The notes under the pieces: model-generated
What the model was told of the DNA's origin: nothing
The model's input: only the letters and a program-made list of their open reading frames with translations
Databases searched by the model: none
Made by a program: the position numbers and the translations under genes
DNA from: CAYOID01 sp964573115
Lineage (GTDB): Bacteria; Desulfobacterota; Desulfovibrionia; Desulfovibrionales; Desulfothermaceae
Assembly (NCBI GenBank): GCA_964573115.1
Contig: CAZNIP010000003.1
Coordinates: forward strand, 10,148-74,147
DNA length: 64,000 bases
Reading direction: 5' to 3'
Shown: positions 51,323 to 60,332 of the stretch, piece after piece
Layout: each line of letters begins with the position of its first letter
How positions within the stretch are numbered: the stretch's first letter is position 1

Positions 51323-51739
51323 CTACAACTCGAATTGGATTATGGCCTGCACCTGATCACTGAACTGCTCAAGGTCTTCATCTGTCAGCAGATCAAGGAA
51401 ATACATGGCTCTCAAACACAGGATCGCAGTTGAACGACGATAGTCGTCAAAGGCTTGGGCCATGTCCTTGTCTCTTTTTTCGATGTGCCTGTAGAGCCGC
51501 AGATAGCGTTTATGGGCCGACAGATTCTTTGTGTCGCATATCTTGCGGCTCTCTTCGAGAATACGTTCACAGAGGCGCTCCAATGCCAGGGGATGAACGC
51601 GCTTGAAAATTTTCCAGTCTGATTCCGGGATGTTCATAAGCTGGCCATGATAGGGTTGTTGTTTGGCGGCGAAAAAATCGATAAAAAAGCCTGCGGTTTC
51701 ATCCAGAAGAGGACGCGGAGCCCGAAGGCTGAAAGCCAT
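51323..51739 (-). CDS. conserved hypothetical small helical protein
   Basis: Up to 138 residues; the part from residue 35 (MNIPESDWKIFKRVHPLALERLCERILEE) is a compact all-helical domain rich in charged residues, probably the true protein starting at an ATG at 51637. It ends in an LLTDEDLEQFS helix. I recognise it as a pattern seen in unannotated bacterial proteins but know no function. It is divergent from the Wadjet operon. Confidence 0.55.
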   Translation of the reverse strand: MAFSLRAPRPLLDETAGFFIDFFAAKQQPYHGQLMNIPESDWKIFKRVHPLALERLCERILEESRKICDTKNLSAHKRYLRLYRHIEKRDKDMAQAFDDYRRSTAILCLRAMYFLDLLTDEDLEQFSDQVQAIIQFEL

Positions 51740-51940
51740 CGGCCATTCATGACGATCTGAAACTGACCTAGATCAAATCGAGGTCTCAAGTCAATGAGAT
51801 TCAATGATTCCAGATTCGTGACGTCGTGTGCCGTCACATGCAAGGTGAACCTGCCTCGCATGAAGACCCCCTTCGACACATGTCGGGCCAGGGGCTGCGG
51901 CCCACCCGAATGGCCATTGATTTTGCCCACCTGCTGTGTG

Positions 51941-51969
51941 TTGACAGAGCTTCGTCTGACTACGTAGTT
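51941..51969 (+). promoter_or_regulatory. possible promoter of the jetABCD operon
   Basis: Consensus TTGACA (51941-51946), a 17-nt spacer and GTAGTT (51964-51969), a poor -10. It lies 47 nt before the jetA ATG. Confidence 0.35.
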
Positions 51970-52015
51970 TCTCCAAGAGATATCCGCAATCCCATCAAGG
52001 CCAGCATGACGCCAT

Positions 52016-53347
52016 ATGCAACAGCTTTCTGAGAGAGACTTCACTTTCCAGCTCAGGGAGATGCTGGGCAAGTTCCCGGCCGGGCTCAAGCTCACCTCCC
52101 ATGATCTGGTCTTTGTCGGCTGGCTGTACTTTTGGGAAAAGAACACCAGGCAAAAGGACATTCCGGACAGGGAGCTGACCTGGCAGATAGACCAGGCGGT
52201 CAAAAACCTGGGGCTCAAAGAGGCCATATCAAACACAGCGGCTCTGGACAGGCTCCTGCAGTATCGATTGATCCGCAGGTCCATTACTGCTTCGGGGACT
52301 GAGGCCTATTGCTTGACCCGGCTCGGCAGGGGGCTGGCCGAAGACGTCATGGCCGAGATCAACCTTGAAAGCGATGAGCTGTCAACACACATCAATCACG
52401 CCTACACCATCCTGCGACGCTCTCTCGACGAGGACAACACCCAGGAGCTGGAAGGGTTCATCCGTCACGTCTTCTTGAGCTCTGTGGCTGAGAGCATGGA
52501 GTACAAGCTTCAGAGCATTGAAGAATCGATCCTGGAGCAGGAGGCAAAGGTGAAGGAGCTGGGCTCGGGGCAGGACGATCAGGCCTTTGAAATGGCGGTG
52601 GAGACCATCAGGACCAGCAGATCGTACCTTGAGGAGCTGCTGCAGACCCTGCAGACCGGCTCGCCTTATTACCCGTTGTACGACCTCTTGTACGAGTGTC
52701 GGGAGAGACGGGCCCTGTCGCACCTGACCAGCGAAGTCGAGCGCTGTCTCGATTTTCTGGACGGGCTCAGAAGGCGTATCGAGCAGATGCTGGGCCACAT
52801 CATCGATTTTATCCATGAATGCGTGGCCTACCAGAGTTTGATCGGTTCCCTCTCCTACAGGGACAGGCTGAGCCGCAAGCATCAGGACGTCTTGATCCAC
52901 GCCGTCAGTGTCGACGTCTGCATGCCCCTGGTGGACAGCCATGCCCTGCCGGACATCACCATGCAGTGGAGCAAGCAGGAGCAAAAAAAGCCGGTGCAGT
53001 TGAATCTGGACCAGCTCAGGGCCCTTGAGAGCTATGTCCCTGCAGAGGTCAAAAGCCGGCAGGTTCACTGGAAAGAGGGCTTCTTGCGTTTGGCCCGGGA
53101 GCAGTGGCACGAAGGCAATGGTCGAGACGTGATGCTCGGGTCCTGGCTCAAAGGCCTCCTGGACCATCTCCGTCTCGAACCTGCCGAGTCCCTCCAGGGG
53201 CTGTGGCTTTTGATTCAGGACATGCCTGAATGGTCCCCGCAGGTCCGGATTGTCAAGGCAGAGCGTGAGGCATGGCAGGATATGGGGACCTTTTACCTGG
53301 AGCCGGTTCTCCTCAACAAGGAAGAGGTGTCTGGACAGGATGCTTGA
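52016..53347 (+). CDS. jetA: Wadjet anti-plasmid system protein JetA (MksF-like kleisin)
   Basis: A 443-residue kleisin-type subunit of the Wadjet/MksBEFG SMC complex, related to MukF. An N-terminal winged-helix region (LTSHDLVFVGWLYFWEKN) is followed by a helical middle with the MukF-like SVAESMEYKLQSIEESILEQEAKVKEL stretch and a C-terminal winged-helix. It bridges the two JetC heads. The stop overlaps the jetB ATG by 8 bp. The order A-B-C-D matches known Wadjet loci. Confidence 0.9.
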   Translation: MQQLSERDFTFQLREMLGKFPAGLKLTSHDLVFVGWLYFWEKNTRQKDIPDRELTWQIDQAVKNLGLKEAISNTAALDRLLQYRLIRRSITASGTEAYCLTRLGRGLAEDVMAEINLESDELSTHINHAYTILRRSLDEDNTQELEGFIRHVFLSSVAESMEYKLQSIEESILEQEAKVKELGSGQDDQAFEMAVETIRTSRSYLEELLQTLQTGSPYYPLYDLLYECRERRALSHLTSEVERCLDFLDGLRRRIEQMLGHIIDFIHECVAYQSLIGSLSYRDRLSRKHQDVLIHAVSVDVCMPLVDSHALPDITMQWSKQEQKKPVQLNLDQLRALESYVPAEVKSRQVHWKEGFLRLAREQWHEGNGRDVMLGSWLKGLLDHLRLEPAESLQGLWLLIQDMPEWSPQVRIVKAEREAWQDMGTFYLEPVLLNKEEVSGQDA

Positions 53348-54068
53348 AGAATATGTGGACCTGGACATGGGCGTCCTCCTGGAGAACGATCAGATGTCCA
53401 GGAGGATCATTCATCGCCTGCAGTCGGGCCAGAACATCGACTCCTCCCTGATCACCGAGTACAGGTTCCTGGAGAAGTGCTTTGACAACTGGTCGTCTTT
53501 TTTTTCCTTTCTCGGCTACAGACTGGAACGGTCATCCCTGGGAGGAGAGACCTTTTACTTTCTCAAGCCTGCTTCCACCTGGGTCAAGACGGCCTCTCTG
53601 CGCCGGGGGGCAACCTTTTTAGGGCTCTTTCTGGCCGGGCATTTTGTGTCCTCCGGCATCGAGGGCAAGGACGAGGTCACGGCCAAAGAGCTGATCAGCC
53701 GGCTGGAAAACAGCTTCGAGTTCAACCAGCTCATCCGGGTTTTCAATCCGCAACAAAAGAGCGTTTTGCGGAAGAGACAGCAGAGCGGCAAACAGCTGGA
53801 GCTGCTCAAGAGTTGGGTGATGCGGTATTTGCGCGAGCTGCACAGGCTCAGATTTATCCAGCTCTCTCCATCGGTCAACGCAGACTTCGAAAGGCTGAGC
53901 ATTCTGCGCATGCCTGGCTTGATCCGATTCCTGGAGCCGGCCAGGAGGAGCCTGGATCTGGAGTATGACGGCCAAACAGACCTTGACCAGGCACTTCAAA
54001 GCATCTGGACCAGCATCGACTGGGATGAGGACAATGCAGCCGAATTCACTGAGCCAGAAGATACCTGA
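53340..54068 (+). CDS. jetB: Wadjet protein JetB (MksE-like, DUF4194)
   Basis: A 242-residue KITE-type subunit (MukE/MksE analogue, DUF4194) that binds the kleisin. Two winged-helix-like units are seen: residues ~30-110 (TEYRFLEKCFDNWSSFFSFLGY) and ~120-210 (LKSWVMRYLRELHRLRFIQLS). ATG 53340 overlaps jetA; the 3' end overlaps jetC by 35 bp. This long overlap still lets the ribosome reinitiate close by. Sequence identity in this family is low, so the call also relies on position. Confidence 0.88.
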   Translation: MLEEYVDLDMGVLLENDQMSRRIIHRLQSGQNIDSSLITEYRFLEKCFDNWSSFFSFLGYRLERSSLGGETFYFLKPASTWVKTASLRRGATFLGLFLAGHFVSSGIEGKDEVTAKELISRLENSFEFNQLIRVFNPQQKSVLRKRQQSGKQLELLKSWVMRYLRELHRLRFIQLSPSVNADFERLSILRMPGLIRFLEPARRSLDLEYDGQTDLDQALQSIWTSIDWDEDNAAEFTEPEDT

Positions 54069-57000
54069 GGTTTTCGTCCCGGACGATATCGTGGCCGGCA
54101 GCCTCGTGCTGGTGGGGTACAAGCTCTTTCCAGCCACGACCATCGATTTGCACCCCAGGATGACGGTCCTTTCAGGGAACAATGCCGTGGGCAAGACCAC
54201 CATACTGGATGCGGTGCAGACCATCCTGATCTGTCATCAACAGTACATCAATCTCAACGTGGCCACAGGGCAGTTCGACCGCTCCCTGTCCGGGCAGCTG
54301 AGCGGCCGGGTGGGCTGGGCCGTCCTGGCCGTGTCCGGACACAGGGAGATCACGGCCATAGGGGTGCGGCTGCATGCCAGGGCCACGGCGGACAGCCTGG
54401 AATTGACCCCGTTTGTGCTCACCGGCATCCAGCCGTGCACGGACCTCTTCGTGGACCGGGAGATCTCTCTGGTCACCCCCGATTTTCAGAGCTTGAAGCG
54501 AAACATCCTGACCATGGACATTCAGGGTCAGGCCCATGACTTTGCCAGTGTTGACGAATACCATCGCCATCTCTTTGCTCAGGGTCTTCTTCCCGTGACC
54601 ATGGACCGGCAGGGGAAAAAGAAGTTCGCCACGCTGTGGAGCCAGGTGACCAGGCCCAAGCTGGACAGGCTGGGGATCTTTCTCAAGGAGATGCTCTGTC
54701 CCGACCCTGCTCAGGGAGTCAAGTTCGCCGATGTAGAGCGGCTGATGAGCGATCGCCGCAGGCTGAGCGAACAGCTCAAGGCTTTGGAGAGGTTCCGCAG
54801 GACCAGGCAGGAGCTGGAAGAGTGCCGCCAGCGCCTGGACGACCGGCGATCTCTCTACCTGTCCACCGAGCTGGGCAGACAGCAGGCCAGGATGCAGGAC
54901 TGCACCGAAAAGATCCACAAGCAAAAGAACAAGGAGAGCGAGACGGTTCAGGAGCTGCAGAGGCTGGATAAGGATCTGGAAGACGCCGACGCCGCCAAGG
55001 AACGCGTCAGCCATGAACGGGACAAGTATCTGGGCAGGCAGACAGAGCTGTCCAGGCAGCAGAAGCATCATGAGGACTATGTCCAGGCCATGCAGGAGCA
55101 TGCCTCGATTCAAGAGGGCCTTGAGAAGACAGCCCGGAAGCGAGCCGAGCTGCAGCAGGCCGTCGATCATGAGTCGCAGGACATCAAGGAGCAGCAGGAG
55201 CAGGCTTCTGTGCTGCACGCTCACATTTCGGGGCTCAGGGAGAGATTGAAGTATCTCAAGGTCGACAAGGACAGGTTCGAGCAGCTGCAGACGTTGCTCA
55301 CGCAGTATCACGCCTCAACAGGTCAAGCGCTGCATTCCTGGCCTGAGCTGCAGAAAGCGTGGACAGAGGTGCAAAAGGACAAGGCCAGGCTGGACAGCCT
55401 GCCTGAGCTCGAGCGCAGGCTCCAGGAGCTGGGCAGAAGGGTTGCAGACCACAGAGATGCCCGGGAGCAGGCCCGGTGGCTGGAGCAGAATCATCCGGAA
55501 ACAGCTGATGCGCTGGCGCAGGGCAGACAGGCGTTGACAGAAATGATCGCGCAGTGGGAAGAGCTCGATGTTGAAACCTCCATTGCCGAGGCCTCTGCTG
55601 GGCTGAAGAAGCTGGACAGGCAGATCGCCGATCTGGAGAAGGGCAGGCCCAGCCTGCCTGAAGCCATCAGCCGATACGTCGATTCCGGGAAGCTGAGTCT
55701 CCTGGCTTCACGTTTTGAGCACCTGGATCTGGAGCAGGCCGCCAGCGTGCAGTCCAGGCTGGGACCTTTTGCCAGAGGCCTGCTGATCGAGGACCCAGCA
55801 GACGTGGCCGGGCTGGACCTTGGAGATGAGGAGTTTGTGCTGACCCGAAGCGACGTCCAACCTCAAGATTTCGAGTCGGTCCCTTGCGGGCAGGGGCAGA
55901 TTTCAGGTCATGGGGGTCTGTACTGGTATGTCCCCGGAGCCCCTGTCTGGTTGGGGGCTCAGGCCCGGGCCAGAGAGCTGCACAGACTGAGCCGGGACAA
56001 GGATTCCCTGGTTCGCGAGCTGGACGGGCTCAAGCATGAACGGCGCAAAAACAGGGAGCGCATCAGCCTGGCCCGGAAGCTGGCAGCCATGTGGCCGGCC
56101 CTTGAGGACAAAGCCTGCCTTGCAGAGCAGAAAGAGCTGCAGGATGAGGTCTCGGCCCTCAAACAAAGGGCCGCCGCTCTTCGGGACAGACATCGAGAGC
56201 TTTCGACCCTGGTGAGCAAAAAGGATCACTTCGAGCTCAAAGGGGCGCCCGAGGAGTTCTCAAGGGTGGACACGGAATGCAGGGACAAGCAGTCTCGCCT
56301 CGACGAGCGGCAAGAGAGCATCAAAGCCCTGGAGAAAGAACTGAGGCGCAAAAAAGAGGAGCTGGCCGGTCTGGACCAGGAGTATGTCCAGGCGGATCGG
56401 GGACTGGCCAGGGTTCAAGCACGCCTTGACAGCCTGCTGCAAGAGGAGCCCCGGGACGTGCTGGAGGGCAGGATAGATTTTTCCGAGGCCAGGGCTGTCA
56501 AGGACAGGATCACTGCCCTTGACCGTGAGCTGGCCGGCCTGGAACAGACCAGGGACAACCTCAACCGCAACGTGGTCCGCAAAGCCGACCTGCTCAAGCA
56601 GATTCAAAAGGATCTTGAGTCACTGGACAAGGAGGTGGAGGACTCCAGGCAGAGGGAAAGCGGGCTCCAGGAAACATGGCATCAGTTCTACCCCGTGAAG
56701 CCTCCGGCCTACAGGTCCGGAAGCTATACGCACGAAGACGCGTCCCGGTTGAAGCTGGAATGGGAAATGGCTGAAACCGAGCTCAGGAAACTGATCCAGG
56801 GGACCGTGACCGAACATTCCCTCCAGCTGCCTCCGGAAGCGGCCCCGGAAACCCAGGTGGACATGATCCTGGACAATATCATCCCCTCCTCGGTGGAGCT
56901 GGACCGGGTTGAGGATCAGTTTCAGCGTCTGCGGCAGGAACTGGGTGAGATCGAGGCCAGGATCAAGACGTACGTCCGGGATATCAGGCAAAAGGTGGAT

Positions 57001-57618
57001 CAGGAGATTTCCAAGCTCAAGCGCCGGCTGGACAAGGTCAACTCCATTCTGGCCGACATCAGGTTCGGCCGCATCAGTCAGGTGAAGATCGAGCTGACCT
57101 TTCTGCCCCAGTACGACAATCTCAAAAGGCTCAAGGGCGAGACGCTGTCGTTGCTGGACTTCGGCAACCAGACCACCCTGCAGGAGTTTGTCCAGGAGCT
57201 GGTCAAGAACATCTTCAGGCGCGGCCGGGCCGACCTCAGTGAAGACCAGATCGCCGACTATCGGACTTACATCGACCTGAGCTGGTCCATCACGGATCTT
57301 GACGGCGAGAGCAGGCAAAAGGGCTTTTCCGGAGGGGAGACCTTGGGCATCAATCTGGCCATCTGCCTGGGCCTCTTGTTTCACTGGGGCGGGGAAGCCG
57401 GCCAGGCCCATGCCCGGGGGCTTTTGATCATGGCCCTGGACGAGGCGGAAAGGCTGGATGAGCAGGCCGTGTATACGGTGCGCGAGCTTTTGGACCGGAC
57501 CGGCTCTCAGCTCATGGTCGCCCTGCCAAGGACCATCGAGGTCCCGGAGACCATCTGCCACATGCTCACCCCCCTGGAGCAGGGGGTGACCCATGTTTCC
57601 GTCTACCACAAAGGGTGA
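54034..57618 (+). CDS. jetC: Wadjet SMC-like ATPase JetC (MksB-like)
   Basis: A 1194-residue SMC-family motor. Walker A is GNNAVGKTT at residues 48-56; the ABC signature is SGGE near 1098-1101; Walker B is LLIMALDEAE near 1130-1139. Long coiled coils cover about residues 240-560 and 680-1000 with a hinge-like globular insert at about 590-700. The protein clamps and extrudes plasmid DNA, presenting it to JetD. ATG 54034 lies 3 nt after GAGG and overlaps jetB by 35 bp. Length is at the upper end of the family. Confidence 0.95.
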   Translation: MQPNSLSQKIPEVFVPDDIVAGSLVLVGYKLFPATTIDLHPRMTVLSGNNAVGKTTILDAVQTILICHQQYINLNVATGQFDRSLSGQLSGRVGWAVLAVSGHREITAIGVRLHARATADSLELTPFVLTGIQPCTDLFVDREISLVTPDFQSLKRNILTMDIQGQAHDFASVDEYHRHLFAQGLLPVTMDRQGKKKFATLWSQVTRPKLDRLGIFLKEMLCPDPAQGVKFADVERLMSDRRRLSEQLKALERFRRTRQELEECRQRLDDRRSLYLSTELGRQQARMQDCTEKIHKQKNKESETVQELQRLDKDLEDADAAKERVSHERDKYLGRQTELSRQQKHHEDYVQAMQEHASIQEGLEKTARKRAELQQAVDHESQDIKEQQEQASVLHAHISGLRERLKYLKVDKDRFEQLQTLLTQYHASTGQALHSWPELQKAWTEVQKDKARLDSLPELERRLQELGRRVADHRDAREQARWLEQNHPETADALAQGRQALTEMIAQWEELDVETSIAEASAGLKKLDRQIADLEKGRPSLPEAISRYVDSGKLSLLASRFEHLDLEQAASVQSRLGPFARGLLIEDPADVAGLDLGDEEFVLTRSDVQPQDFESVPCGQGQISGHGGLYWYVPGAPVWLGAQARARELHRLSRDKDSLVRELDGLKHERRKNRERISLARKLAAMWPALEDKACLAEQKELQDEVSALKQRAAALRDRHRELSTLVSKKDHFELKGAPEEFSRVDTECRDKQSRLDERQESIKALEKELRRKKEELAGLDQEYVQADRGLARVQARLDSLLQEEPRDVLEGRIDFSEARAVKDRITALDRELAGLEQTRDNLNRNVVRKADLLKQIQKDLESLDKEVEDSRQRESGLQETWHQFYPVKPPAYRSGSYTHEDASRLKLEWEMAETELRKLIQGTVTEHSLQLPPEAAPETQVDMILDNIIPSSVELDRVEDQFQRLRQELGEIEARIKTYVRDIRQKVDQEISKLKRRLDKVNSILADIRFGRISQVKIELTFLPQYDNLKRLKGETLSLLDFGNQTTLQEFVQELVKNIFRRGRADLSEDQIADYRTYIDLSWSITDLDGESRQKGFSGGETLGINLAICLGLLFHWGGEAGQAHARGLLIMALDEAERLDEQAVYTVRELLDRTGSQLMVALPRTIEVPETICHMLTPLEQGVTHVSVYHKG

Positions 57619-57621
57619 TCT

Positions 57622-58772
57622 GTGAGCCGGGACCCTCTGAAGACATGTCTGGCCTGGACAGAGCTGATGCGTGCCGGCGAGGTCCATTACTCCAGGGCTT
57701 TGGAGCCTCTGATCTCGGCCGGCCTGGCTGTCAGGCAGGGCAAGATGGTCACGGTCCAGGATGCAGGCACTCTGGACTCCATCATCAGCTCCCAGTGCCG
57801 GGAGATGATCCGCATCAGGGACGAGGCCCGGAACCTGGCTCAATCTATGGGGATCGAGGTCAACATCACCTCGAGGGCAGAGGAGGCCCTGGCTCTGCTC
57901 CGGCAGCTGCATGCAGGTCAGGAAGGGGATCCGCATTGGCCCCACATTCGGGACATGAGCGCCAGGCTGTTCAACAATTCCAAATACATCGAGCGCGTCC
58001 CGGTCCTGAAGAACATTTTTTCCGAGTGGGCCAAAGGCAGGTTTTTTCGGGGAGAGCTGAGGATCAAGGTCTTTGCCGAGCTGGTTCACCGCCCCCAAGG
58101 CCTTGATCTGAGCGCGGTGACCAGGGCGCTGGGCCAGGTCTGCATCCCGGCAGCCAAGGCCGCACAGGTGGACGAGTTTGAGCTGGCGGGCGTGGACTTC
58201 GTTCTGACCAGCGAAAATCTGGCCCCTTTTGAGCGGATGACCCCGGGCGAGGGCCTGGTGCTGTTTTGCCCGGGCTACGCAACTGATCTGCCTGGGCTCT
58301 GGCTCAGAAACCTGCCGGATGCGTGCCGGTGGGTGCACTTTGGTGACTTCGATCCCGACGGCCTGGCCATTTTCGAGCGACTCTGCCTGCAGGCCGGGCG
58401 AACTGGCAGGTTTGTGCCGGACGTGGCCATTCTGGAACGTATCAGGGGTGTCCTGCCTGGCTGGAGCGGGGCCAGGGAGTTCGACCCGGACCGCTACTCC
58501 CTGGAGAGGGTGAAAGAGTTGGCCGACTGGGGCAGGGTCAACAGTGTCTATGCCGAGCAGGAGCAGGTGCTGCAGTTTCTTGACTGGAANNNNNNNNNNN
58601 NNNNNNNNNNNNNNNNNNNNNNNNNNNNNNNNNNNNNNNNNNNNNNNNNNNNNNNNNNNNNNNNNNNNNNNNNNNNNNNNNNNNNNNNNGGGTCAACAGT
58701 GTCTATGCCGAGCAGGAGCAGGTGCTGCAGTTTCTTGACTGGAAAGAGGTGTGCCGCTCGGAGAGGTGCTGA
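57622..58772 (+). CDS. jetD: Wadjet nuclease JetD (toprim, DUF3322/DUF2220)
   Basis: TOPRIM-type nuclease that cleaves closed circular plasmid DNA after extrusion by JetABC. The toprim acidic motif GDFDPDG is at residues 241-247, with LTSENLAPFE upstream providing the catalytic glutamate. The GTG at 57622 is preceded by AAAGGG. The 3' end is interrupted by a 100-N gap (58590-58689) that is artificial: the 55 bases before the gap recur after it. Joining at this overlap gives one uninterrupted 331-codon gene ending FLDWKEVCRSERC at 58772. The gene is therefore probably intact. Confidence 0.9.
58535..58744. other. false gap: 55-bp contig-end overlap around 100 N
   Basis: Bases 58535-58589 and 58690-58744 are identical over 55 bp, flanking exactly 100 N. 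Two contigs that overlap by one k-mer length were left unmerged. The true genome very likely has a single copy and no gap. Confidence 0.9.
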
Positions 58773-58842
58773 TGCAAAAGTTCACGATGCAGCCGCAAGG
58801 ATTCAGAGGCCGGCGCTTGCGCTGGCAGGTCTGACATGTTCA

Positions 58843-58936
58843 AGAGAGAAAAGATTCCCGTCTTGTCGGGAAAACTGTCGCCCGGCCAGTTTGATCAAAG
58901 AAGAAACTTGACTCCAAAATCAAGTCCCATATGAGG
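58843..58936 (+). repeat. modular intergenic repeat (copy R9)
   Basis: AGAGAAAAGATTCCCGTC, then CCCGGCCAGTTTGATCA with AAGAAGAAACTT, then AAAATCAAGTCCCATATGAG. It sits in the 426-bp gap between jetD and DUF3617, where I see no gene. Confidence 0.75.
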
Positions 58937-59145
58937 TCCATAGCTGGGACCACACCACCTTGACCAAATACAGACATTGTGTCAAGAAGATACAATGATT
59001 CTGAATGGCTGATTCAACGACCACCCGGCAATGACTCTGTGCAGCCTGACTCTCTTTTGAAGCTTCAAAGGTCAGGAAACCTCCTCAGCCCTCACTCGGT
59101 TTTCGCCAATTGGCACGGTTAAGGACTTTTTTGGTTCAATCTCAA

Positions 59146-59178
59146 CAATCCAGTTTTGCCAGGGGAGAAACTGGATTG
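59146..59178 (+). promoter_or_regulatory. leader hairpin before DUF3617
   Basis: CAATCCAGTTT and AAACTGGATTG pair over 11 bp with loop TGCCAGGGGAG, ending just before the AAGGAG ribosome site of the next gene. Confidence 0.5.
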
Positions 59179-59198
59179 AAACACAAGGAGAAGGGGCT

Positions 59199-59612
59199 AT
59201 GCGACCATGGATTTTCAGTGTTTGTTGCCTGGCGTTGTGGTTCTTGGCTTCGCCCGTGCAGGCCGGTTCCGTCCCGAACATGAACCCAGGACTGTGGGAG
59301 ATCACCTCGGAGGTCAAGATGCCGGGCATGACCATGCCTGCGGCCACGACCACCCAGTGCATCACCAGGGATTCCATGGTCCCCCAGGGCGGCTCCAGTC
59401 AGGGGCAGGGGCAATGCGACGTCAAGGACGTTCAGGTCAGGGGTGACACGGTCAGCTGGATGATCGAGTGCCATGGTCAGGGCGGTGCCATGACCGGAAC
59501 CGGGGAGATCACCTATCATGGAGACCGCTTTGAGGGCAGCTCGAAGATGACCATGCAGGGCATGGAGATCACCACCGAGATGCAGGGCAAGCGCATCGGT
59601 GCGTGCCAGTGA
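59199..59612 (+). CDS. DUF3617 family exported protein
   Basis: A 137-residue secreted protein with a signal peptide (about residues 1-22, cleavage after VQA). The body matches DUF3617: MNPGLWEITSEVKMPGM near residue 28, CITRDSM and a C-terminal MQGMEITTEMQGKRIGAC. Two cysteine pairs may form disulfides. AAGGAG lies 8 nt upstream of the ATG. Function unknown. Confidence 0.85.
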   Translation: MRPWIFSVCCLALWFLASPVQAGSVPNMNPGLWEITSEVKMPGMTMPAATTTQCITRDSMVPQGGSSQGQGQCDVKDVQVRGDTVSWMIECHGQGGAMTGTGEITYHGDRFEGSSKMTMQGMEITTEMQGKRIGACQ

Positions 59613-59653
59613 ATTCTGTTCCTGGACAGTGCACTGTCCAGGAACAGAATTCA
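59610..59653. terminator. 44-bp perfect palindrome including the DUF3617 stop codon
   Basis: Two 22-base arms, TGAATTCTGTTCCTGGACAG.. and its complement, meet with no loop. The TGA stop opens the palindrome. In RNA it would be a very stable hairpin, likely a 3' barrier. Confidence 0.75.
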
Positions 59654-59670
59654 TGATCAAACAAAGAGTT

Positions 59671-59697
59671 ATCAGCTTTGCCCATGGCAAAGCTGAT
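59671..59697 (+). promoter_or_regulatory. leader hairpin before DUF2148
   Basis: ATCAGCTTTGCC and GGCAAAGCTGAT pair over 12 bp with loop CAT; AGGAG follows directly. Confidence 0.55.
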
Positions 59698-59710
59698 TAG
59701 GAGTGACTGT

Positions 59711-60229
59711 ATGGAGGGAATCGATCAGGTGGCCAGGTTCATGGCCATATCGGCGACCACGGCACCCAAGAGCAAAGGGGAGGATTTTGTCCGCACCCGC
59801 ATCCTGGAAGGACGCTCCATTCAGGAGCTGGCCAAGGCCATGGCCGCTTTTGGCCAGCGGACAGGGAAAAAGGATTTTGACCGGGATGCGGCCGGGGTGG
59901 CCCGCTCCGAAGCTGTGCTGTTGATTGGGCTGGAAAAGGCCACTCCTTTGGGGTTGAACTGCGGCGCCTGCGGGTTTGTGGATTGCAAGGCCTTGCAGGA
60001 CCAGCCCAAAATGGAAGGCGAGTTTCAGGGCCCGATCTGCGCCTTTCGCCACCTGGACCTGGGCATTGCCCTGGGCTCGGCAGTCAAGACGGCCAGCCTG
60101 TTCAATGTGGACAACCGGATCATGTACCGAATCGGCGTCGTGACCAGAGACCTGGGGCTGGTGGGCTGGGAGTTCGTCATGGGCATTCCCCTTTCAGCCA
60201 CTGGCAAGAACATCTTCTTCGACCGCTAA
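59711..60229 (+). CDS. DUF2148 ferredoxin-domain-containing protein
   Basis: A 172-residue cytoplasmic protein of the DUF2148 family, widespread in anaerobes. The cysteines NCGACGFVDCKAL and the later GPICAFRHLDLG fit a bound Fe-S cluster; the RSEAVLLIGLEKAT segment precedes them. ATG 59711 has AGGAG 8 nt upstream; the frame is open further upstream without homology. A perfect terminator stem begins at the stop codon. Confidence 0.85.
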   Translation: MEGIDQVARFMAISATTAPKSKGEDFVRTRILEGRSIQELAKAMAAFGQRTGKKDFDRDAAGVARSEAVLLIGLEKATPLGLNCGACGFVDCKALQDQPKMEGEFQGPICAFRHLDLGIALGSAVKTASLFNVDNRIMYRIGVVTRDLGLVGWEFVMGIPLSATGKNIFFDR

Positions 60230-60274
60230 ACAATGCATGCCGTCCTGACTTTGGCCAGGACGGCATGCATTGTT
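60229..60274 (+). terminator. rho-independent terminator / long hairpin after DUF2148
   Basis: A perfect 19-bp stem (arms AACAATGCATGCCGTCCTG and CAGGACGGCATGCATTGTT) with an 8-nt loop, followed by ATTC. It starts at the last base of the stop codon. Confidence 0.8.
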
Positions 60275-60332
60275 ATTCGAGTTCTGATTCCTGAGGGTAA
60301 GAGGCGAGTTTGCTGAGAGTCGGAGTGGAGAT

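Noticed and set aside
56620..58338. 572-codon minus-strand open frame
   Set aside because: Antisense to jetC and jetD; histidine/proline-rich shadow of GC-rich genes.
59092..59130. sigma-54 promoter-like TTGGCACGG before DUF3617
   Set aside because: The -24 half matches but the -12 element (TTGC) is missing at the required spacing.
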